A DNA stretch of 64,000 nt from Streptomyces sp. NBC_00683 (lineage in GTDB: Bacteria; Actinomycetota; Actinomycetes; Streptomycetales; Streptomycetaceae). The stretch covers positions 7,006,001 through 7,070,000 of the forward strand of contig NZ_CP109013.1 of assembly GCF_036226745.1 (NCBI RefSeq). Direction: 5' to 3'. Each line of letters begins with the position of its first letter. Position 1 is the stretch's first letter. Of this stretch, positions 58,503 through 64,000 are shown one piece after another. The translations under genes were made by a program, and so were the position numbers. The notes beneath the pieces are model-generated. The model was not told the origin of the DNA. It searched no databases and saw nothing but the letters and a program-made list of their open reading frames with translations.

Positions 58503-59228
58503 TCAGGCCGCCGCCGGCAGCTCCGGACGCAGCGGCCACGCCGGATCCACCGCCTCCGCCTCGCCGTTCTTCTCGAACCACGCCTGCAGACCGCGTGCCT
58601 GCGCCGCGTGCCACACCGCCTGCAACGAGTGCAGCTCGGCCGGCGACAACCGCTCCAGCCGGGCGGAGAACCGCCGCCCCACCGCGCGCACCAGCTCCAG
58701 CGATGCCGCCGCGTCGGCCGCCGCGTCATGCGCCCCGTCCAGCACCACCCCGTACAGCTCGCACAGATCCGTTAGCGTGCGGCGGCCCTTGCGGTAGCGG
58801 TCCAGATGCTTGTCCAGGACACGCGGGTCCAGCACGCACAGGGGCGTGTTCTGCAGATACGCGCCCAGCGACGACGCCCGGTGCCGCTTCAGCTCCCGGT
58901 CCAGCAGCGTCAGGTCGAACGGCGCGTTCATCACGACGAGCGGCCGGCCCGTCGCGCACTGCTCGGCCAGCGCCCTCGCTATCTCCTCGACGACCGGTGC
59001 GGGCCACCGGCCGTTGCGCTGCAGATGGTCGTCGGTCAGACCGTGGATCTCGGTGGCCCCGACGGGTACCGGTATCCCCGGATTGACCAGCCAGCGGGTG
59101 ACGCGAAGGCGTCCGCCCGCGGTGTCCTGGACGACGAGAGCGGCCGAAACGATCCGGTCCTCCTCGACGTCCACGCCTGTTGTCTCCGTGTCAAAAGCGG
59201 CCAGCGGCCCTTCGAACCAGTGCATCAT
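58503..59228 (-). CDS. DEDD 3'-5' exonuclease (DnaQ-like)
   Basis: 241 residues. LAAFDTETTGVDVEEDRIVS is ExoI with the DxE pair; MNAPFDLTLLDRELKRH is ExoII (variant NAPFD); HDAAADAAASLELVRAVGRR is ExoIII with the HxxxxD (DEDDh). It probably trims nucleic acid ends in repair or RNA turnover. GAGGAG precedes the ATG at 59228. No polymerase domain is fused. Confidence 0.9.
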   Translation of the reverse strand: MMHWFEGPLAAFDTETTGVDVEEDRIVSAALVVQDTAGGRLRVTRWLVNPGIPVPVGATEIHGLTDDHLQRNGRWPAPVVEEIARALAEQCATGRPLVVMNAPFDLTLLDRELKRHRASSLGAYLQNTPLCVLDPRVLDKHLDRYRKGRRTLTDLCELYGVVLDGAHDAAADAAASLELVRAVGRRFSARLERLSPAELHSLQAVWHAAQARGLQAWFEKNGEAEAVDPAWPLRPELPAAA

Positions 59229-59424
59229 CCCCGAACTCCTCGCCCCTGCTCGGCAGATGACGGGATTCCTCTGCCCGATTCGGTGATACCCGGGCCCTTT
59301 GCCTGATACGCCGTTTGCGGGCGGTCTCCTGCGGTGACAACACAGGAGACGGGAAAGGAAGTTGGCCGTCCCGTCAGCGGAGACCGGGCAACCGGTCGGC
59401 ACAGCCCGGAAGGCACACGGAGCC

Positions 59425-60024
59425 ATGGCGCTCGCGCAGCCGAACCCAGGGGGTCCCGCCCGCGCCGAGGACTACGGGGGAGGACCGCCGCCGCAGCGGA
59501 TCGCACCACCACTGCGCGGCACACTCGCCACCACCGCCTGCATGGAGACCCTCCAGGTGGGCTACTTGCACGCGGTAGCGGCCGCGGCGGGATGTTCCCT
59601 GTCGCAGCCCTTTCCCGACAACGGCATCGACTGGCATGTCAGCCACGGCGCCCCCGACCACACCGTCGACGACGAAGTGACCATCAAGGTGCAGCTCAAG
59701 TGCACCTACCAGATTCCCCCGCACCCACCTGGCGCGGCGTTCTCCTTCACGCTCGACAACGCGCACCTCGTGAAGCTCGCACGGACACCCGTGTCGGTGC
59801 ACAAGATCCTCGTCGTGATGATCGTGCCCCGCAGCCAGGACGACTGGCTGCGGGCCGGGCACGACCGTCTCGACCTGCGGCACTGCTGCTACTGGACCAA
59901 CCTGGCCGGCCACGCGGTGACGGGCCGGCACAGGACCACTGTGCGGATCCCGACCTCGCGGATCTTCGACGACCGAGCACTCTGCGAGATCATGGCCCGG
60001 GTCGGGGCGGGAGGGAGACCCTGA
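59425..60024 (+). CDS. DUF4365 protein
   Basis: 199 residues from the ATG at 59425 (GGAG close before it). A TTG at 59362 after GGAAAGGAAG would add 21 residues. The core reads TACMETLQVGYLHAVAAAAG, NGIDWHVSHGAPDHTVDDEV, TIKVQLKCTYQIP. DUF4365 is related to PD-(D/E)XK nuclease-like folds (ID...QLKCT pattern). Function unknown. The stop and the next ATG share TGATG. Confidence 0.75.
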   Translation: MALAQPNPGGPARAEDYGGGPPPQRIAPPLRGTLATTACMETLQVGYLHAVAAAAGCSLSQPFPDNGIDWHVSHGAPDHTVDDEVTIKVQLKCTYQIPPHPPGAAFSFTLDNAHLVKLARTPVSVHKILVVMIVPRSQDDWLRAGHDRLDLRHCCYWTNLAGHAVTGRHRTTVRIPTSRIFDDRALCEIMARVGAGGRP

Positions 60025-61259
60025 TGCACCGGTCGATGGACGAGCCCGCCGGCGGGACGACGCCGGCGGGCACGCGCGCGCACCCCTACGCCGAGGACGT
60101 GGACCAGGGGCCCGACCCCGCCCTCGTCGACCCGGCCGTACTCGGCACGCTCCTGCGCCGGCACGGCTGGCGCCGTCGCGGGGGAGCCACCGGGCGCTAC
60201 AGCCGGTGGACCCCGCCCGGTTCCGCCGCCGCGGGCACCAGCCTGCTCGTGCCCGACACCGCCGCCTTCCCGGACAGCGAGGACCTGCTCGCCGAAGCCC
60301 TCACCGCGCTCGCCCGCAGCGCCGCGCCGTCGGCACGTGACGTGCTCGTCTCCCTCACCGTGCCCAGCGACGAGATCCGCTGGTGGCGTGATGTGCCCGA
60401 GGAGACGGCCGGAGCCGCGGGCTGGACGGAGGCCGAACAACTGCGCACGGCCGCCCGGCAGATCCTGCTCGCCGGAGCACTCGCCGTACGCGGTCTCACC
60501 GGCTACCACGGCGCACGCCACCGGGGGAAGGCGCGGGCGGCCCTGGACGGCACACTCGTCGGACCCGCGCCGGGCGGCCGCCGCCTCACCGTGTTCGTCC
60601 CCGTCGCCTCCGGGCGGGCCGTCGCCGTACAGCTCTACCAGGCACTGCACGCCACCAGGGAGGCCGTCGACTACCAGCGCGCCACCGGAGGCATGGAAGC
60701 GTTCGACAGCGCCGTCGCGGCGGGGGTCAGCAGGGAGCTGACCGAGGCGGTCGTCGCTCTGGTCCGGGGATCGGAAGGCACCAGGATCACGCTGGACTGG
60801 GCGCCCGCCGCCGGTACGCCCGAGGGCTGCCCCGCGCGGCCCGAACCCGTCGAGTTCTCCCCGGGCGACCTGCCCGCCCTGCGGCTGGCAGGGGTGCGCT
60901 ACCTCCAGGACGAGCCCGCCGTTCCGGTACGGATCACCGGGGCAGTCGTACGGCTGCGCCGCTCCGGGCCCCGCGGCCCGGGCATCGTGCGGCTGCGGGT
61001 GCTGGCCGGGGCCGAGGTCGCGCACGTCCGGATCGAGCTCGACGAGGAGGCGTACCGGATCGCGGGCCACGCCCACCTCGTGGGCCTGCCGCTGCGGGTG
61101 GAGGGCCGGCTGGAGAACCGGGGCGGCTTCCGGCGGCTCACCGGAGCCTCGCAGGTCGCGCCCGTCCAGGTGGACGAGGCCGAGCGGGACCGGCTGATGA
61201 AGTCGCTCCAGGAGAACGTCGACTTCTTCGAGGAGGCCTGCACGGGGGACGAGGGATAG
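60024..61259 (+). CDS. Unknown protein coupled to the DUF4365 gene
   Basis: 411 residues, soluble. It has no motif I recognise. An N-terminal domain ([20 protein letters not shown]) precedes a middle part with [20 protein letters not shown] and a C-terminal beta-rich domain ([40 protein letters not shown]). It starts one base inside the DUF4365 stop, so both proteins may work together. Conserved next to thrS in Streptomyces as far as I recall. Confidence 0.7.
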   Translation: MHRSMDEPAGGTTPAGTRAHPYAEDVDQGPDPALVDPAVLGTLLRRHGWRRRGGATGRYSRWTPPGSAAAGTSLLVPDTAAFPDSEDLLAEALTALARSAAPSARDVLVSLTVPSDEIRWWRDVPEETAGAAGWTEAEQLRTAARQILLAGALAVRGLTGYHGARHRGKARAALDGTLVGPAPGGRRLTVFVPVASGRAVAVQLYQALHATREAVDYQRATGGMEAFDSAVAAGVSRELTEAVVALVRGSEGTRITLDWAPAAGTPEGCPARPEPVEFSPGDLPALRLAGVRYLQDEPAVPVRITGAVVRLRRSGPRGPGIVRLRVLAGAEVAHVRIELDEEAYRIAGHAHLVGLPLRVEGRLENRGGFRRLTGASQVAPVQVDEAERDRLMKSLQENVDFFEEACTGDEG

Positions 61260-61368
61260 CCCCCGGGGTACCCCCGCGGTATCCCTTTCGCGTCCGGGGC
61301 CTCCGGCTCGGTACGATTCCTCTTGCGCGCAGAGGAATGCGACGCACCCCCTCAGTCAGGAGAGACCG

Positions 61369-63345
61369 GTGTCAGACGTCCGTGTGATCATCCAACGCGA
61401 TTCCGAGCGGGAAGAGCACGTGGTGACGACGGGAACGACGGCCGGCGAGCTCTTCCCCGGACAGCGCACCGTCGTCGCCGCACGGGTCGAGGGGGAGCTG
61501 CGGGACCTCGCGTACGAGCTCAAGGACGGCGAAGTCGTCGAGCCCGTCGAGATCTCCTCCGAGGACGGCCTCAACATCCTGCGGCACTCCACCGCGCATG
61601 TGATGGCGCAGGCCGTGCAGGAGCTGCACCCGGACGCCAAGCTGGGCATCGGCCCGCCGGTCAAGGACGGCTTCTACTACGACTTCGACGTCGAGAAGCC
61701 GTTCACGCCCGAGGACCTCAAGGCCATCGAGAAGAAGATGCAGGAGATCCAGAAGCGGGGGCAGCGGTTCTCCCGCCGGGTGGTCACCGACGAGGCCGCC
61801 CGTGAGGAGCTCGCCGACGAGCCGTACAAGCTGGAGCTCATCGGCATCAAGGGCTCGGCCTCCTCGGACGACGGCGCGGACGTCGAGGTGGGCGGCGGCG
61901 AGCTGACCATCTACGACAACTTCGACGCCAAGACCGGCGAGCTGTGCTGGAAGGACCTCTGCCGCGGTCCGCACCTGCCCACCACCCGGTTCATCCCCGC
62001 GTTCAAGCTGATGCGGAACGCCGCGGCGTACTGGCGGGGCAGCGAGAAGAACCCCATGCTGCAGCGCATCTACGGCACCGCGTGGCCCACCAAGGACGAG
62101 CTCAAGGCGCACCTGGAGTTCCTGGAGGAGGCCGCCAAGCGCGACCACCGCAAGCTCGGCAACGAGCTGGACCTCTTCTCCTTCCCCGACGAGATCGGCC
62201 CCGGCCTCGCCGTCTTCCACCCCAAGGGCGGCGTCATCCGCCGGGCCATGGAGGACTACTCGCGGCGCCGCCACGAGGAGGAGGGCTACGAGTTCGTCTA
62301 CAGCCCCCACGCGACCAAGGGCAAGCTCTTCGAGAAGTCCGGCCACCTGGACTGGTACGCGGACGGCATGTACCCGCCCATGCAGCTCGACGACGGGGTG
62401 GACTACTACCTCAAGCCGATGAACTGCCCGATGCACAACCTGATCTTCGACGCGCGCGGCCGCTCCTACCGCGAACTCCCGCTGCGCCTCTTCGAGTTCG
62501 GCACGGTGTACCGGTACGAGAAGTCGGGTGTCGTCCACGGGCTGACCCGCTCGCGCGGCTTCACCCAGGACGACGCGCACATCTACTGCACCAAGGAGCA
62601 GATGGCGGAGGAGCTCGACCGGACGCTCACCTTCGTCCTGAACCTCCTGCGCGACTACGGACTGACCGACTTCTACCTGGAGCTCTCCACCAAGGACCCG
62701 GAGAAGTTCGTCGGCTCCGACGAGGTCTGGGAAGAGGCCACCGAGACGCTGCGCCAGGTCGCCGAGAAGCAGGGCCTGCCCCTGGTCCCGGACCCGGGCG
62801 GCGCCGCCTTCTACGGCCCGAAGATCTCGGTGCAGTGCAAGGACGCCATCGGCCGTACCTGGCAGATGTCGACCGTGCAGCTCGACTTCAACCTGCCGGA
62901 GCGCTTCGACCTGGAGTACACCGGCCCGGACGGCACCAAGCAGCGCCCGGTCATGATCCACCGCGCGCTGTTCGGCTCCATCGAGCGTTTCTTCGCGGTG
63001 CTGCTCGAGCACTACGCGGGGGCGTTCCCGGTCTGGCTGGCCCCGGTCCAGGCGGTCGGCATCCCGATCGGTGACACCCACATCCCGTACCTCCAGGAGT
63101 TCGCCGCCGAGGCGCGGAAGAAGGGCCTGCGGGTGGAGGTGGACGCTTCTTCGGACCGGATGCAGAAGAAGATCCGCAACCACCAGCGCGCCAAGGTGCC
63201 CTTCATGATCATCGTCGGTGACGAGGACATGAACGCGGGCACGGTGTCCTTCCGCCACCGCGACGGTTCGCAGGAGAACGGCATCGCCCGCGACGAAGCG
63301 ATCGCCAAGCTCGTCGACGTGGTGGAGCGACGCGTCCAGGTGTGA
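61369..63345 (+). CDS. thrS: Threonyl-tRNA synthetase
   Basis: 658 residues, class II. TGS domain at the start, editing region with [20 protein letters not shown] and [12 protein letters not shown] (zinc/editing His-Cys), then class-II motifs 1 ([20 protein letters not shown]), 2 ([19 protein letters not shown]) and 3 ([20 protein letters not shown]). The PMNCPMHN and C-terminal anticodon-binding domain are present. GTG at 61369 follows AGGAGAGA. No T-box leader is seen. Confidence 0.97.
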   Translation: MSDVRVIIQRDSEREEHVVTTGTTAGELFPGQRTVVAARVEGELRDLAYELKDGEVVEPVEISSEDGLNILRHSTAHVMAQAVQELHPDAKLGIGPPVKDGFYYDFDVEKPFTPEDLKAIEKKMQEIQKRGQRFSRRVVTDEAAREELADEPYKLELIGIKGSASSDDGADVEVGGGELTIYDNFDAKTGELCWKDLCRGPHLPTTRFIPAFKLMRNAAAYWRGSEKNPMLQRIYGTAWPTKDELKAHLEFLEEAAKRDHRKLGNELDLFSFPDEIGPGLAVFHPKGGVIRRAMEDYSRRRHEEEGYEFVYSPHATKGKLFEKSGHLDWYADGMYPPMQLDDGVDYYLKPMNCPMHNLIFDARGRSYRELPLRLFEFGTVYRYEKSGVVHGLTRSRGFTQDDAHIYCTKEQMAEELDRTLTFVLNLLRDYGLTDFYLELSTKDPEKFVGSDEVWEEATETLRQVAEKQGLPLVPDPGGAAFYGPKISVQCKDAIGRTWQMSTVQLDFNLPERFDLEYTGPDGTKQRPVMIHRALFGSIERFFAVLLEHYAGAFPVWLAPVQAVGIPIGDTHIPYLQEFAAEARKKGLRVEVDASSDRMQKKIRNHQRAKVPFMIIVGDEDMNAGTVSFRHRDGSQENGIARDEAIAKLVDVVERRVQV

Positions 63346-63357
63346 TCCCTGCTCGAT

Positions 63358-63394
63358 GAGGCCCCCGGTGAGCTACACGCTCCCCGGGGGCCTC
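63358..63394. terminator. Terminator between thrS and the channel gene
   Basis: An 11-bp stem (GAGGCCCCCGG / CCGGGGGCCTC) with a 15-base loop that also holds the stop codon of the leftward channel gene. Confidence 0.65.
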
Positions 63395-64000
63395 TTCTCG
63401 TCCTCACGGGCGAACACCTGCAGCAGCCACGACGAGAACGAACCCGTCACCGCCCCCAGCAGGGCCAGCCCGCAGGCCATCAGACCCGTCGCGATGACCC
63501 GGCCGGGAAACGTGACCGGCACGGCGTCCCCGTACCCCACCGTCGTGAGCGTCGCGCACGCCCACCACACCGCGTCGCCGAACGTACGGATGCTGGCGTC
63601 CGGGGCCGTGTGCTCCACGTGGTACACGGCGAGCGACGCCGAGAAGCCGAGCAGTACGGTCGTGAGCCCCGCGTAGGCGATCACGCGGGCGTACAGGCTC
63701 AGCCGTGGCTCGTCCCGGCGCTTCTGGACCGCCGTGTAGATCTGCACCACACGCAGGGGGCGCAGCAGGGGCAGCACGAGGACCACGGTGTCCAGCCAGT
63801 GGGTGCGTACGAAGTGCCGGCCCAGGCCGCTGAGGCGGAGCCGCACGCCGTAGTCCACCGCGAAGAGCAGCCAGGTGGCGGCGACCAGGGCGAGGGCGAT
63901 GTCGGGCCACGGTTCGCTGTCCTGGGGGGCGAGGACGCGTACCGCGTAGCCGGTGAGGAAGATCAGCGCCGCGACGAAGAGCGGGACCTCCGTACGCTGC
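63373..64000 (-). CDS. Potassium channel family protein, 5' end outside window
   Basis: 209 residues are visible and the frame is open at base 64000. Hydrophobic spans LFVAALIFLTGYAVRVLAP and DIALALVAATWLLFAVDYGV precede RLSLYARVIAYAGLTTVLLG and a pore loop with TTVGYGD, the potassium selectivity filter. The last span ATGLMACGLALLGAVTGSFS lies before a short acidic/basic tail. Layout matches a voltage-gated-like ion channel family protein. No RCK domain is at the C terminus. Confidence 0.9.
   Translation of the reverse strand, partial: QRTEVPLFVAALIFLTGYAVRVLAPQDSEPWPDIALALVAATWLLFAVDYGVRLRLSGLGRHFVRTHWLDTVVLVLPLLRPLRVVQIYTAVQKRRDEPRLSLYARVIAYAGLTTVLLGFSASLAVYHVEHTAPDASIRTFGDAVWWACATLTTVGYGDAVPVTFPGRVIATGLMACGLALLGAVTGSFSSWLLQVFAREDEKRPPGSV

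Noticed and set aside
61260..61368. T-box leader before thrS
   Set aside because: Too short and no T-box consensus; actinobacterial thrS usually lacks it.

Overview
The window is high-GC chromosomal DNA from a Streptomyces or close relative. This is shown by the GC-rich third codon positions, many GTG and TTG starts, four-base ATGA/GTGA start-stop overlaps, twin-arginine exported proteins, and a 137-residue protein that reads as the sporulation regulator SsgB. Most genes look like conserved core chromosome. No insertion sequence, prophage, CRISPR array or rRNA is visible.

Left part (1-13.9 kb). A partial exported alpha/beta hydrolase, a LysR effector-domain protein without HTH, a DUF5997 protein and a START-like protein preceded by a decayed ArsR gene come first. 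The arginine operon argC-argJ-argB-argD-argR follows, and argH lies 3 kb further on. argC and argH share a promoter-overlapping ARG-box-like motif, so ArgR encoded at the end of the operon probably represses both. Between them lie an L,D-transpeptidase, a flavin-type oxidase and a HEAT-like protein.

Rifamycin-response region (13.9-16.7 kb). A helR-type RNA polymerase recycling ATPase faces left. Upstream is a perfect RAE-like inverted repeat (rifamycin-associated element). Between the two lies a 41-codon relic that joins the first residues of a glycosyltransferase to its C-terminal donor-binding motif. This suggests a former RAE-rgt-helR operon that lost rgt. An apparently independent TetR/MFS efflux pair follows.

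Middle part (18.8-40.1 kb). Here are an acyltransferase, a glycerophosphodiesterase, a sigma-like factor, GNAT enzymes and two small membrane proteins. The metNIQ methionine importer has a leader peptide with closely spaced Cys and Met codons. The cobalamin/siroheme genes are cobL, a very long BluB-CobT fusion and a CysG-like cobA. A SpoU methyltransferase, a Ser/Thr kinase, small conserved proteins and an OFA-type transporter with its 38-residue partner complete the segment.

Right part (40.1-64 kb). A five-tRNA cluster (3 Val-GAC, Cys, Gly) precedes pabB-pabC. A LacI regulator, CGNR protein, ssgB and a TIGR02611 membrane protein follow. Two nearly identical tRNA-Val(CAC) genes bracket a sugar ABC operon ending in a PL26-like exo-rhamnogalacturonan lyase; its promoter carries a LacI-type site matching two sites in front of the distant lacI gene. 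A DEDD exonuclease, a DUF4365 pair, thrS and a partial potassium channel end the window.

Functions are assigned by reading motifs in translated sequence; no database search was run.
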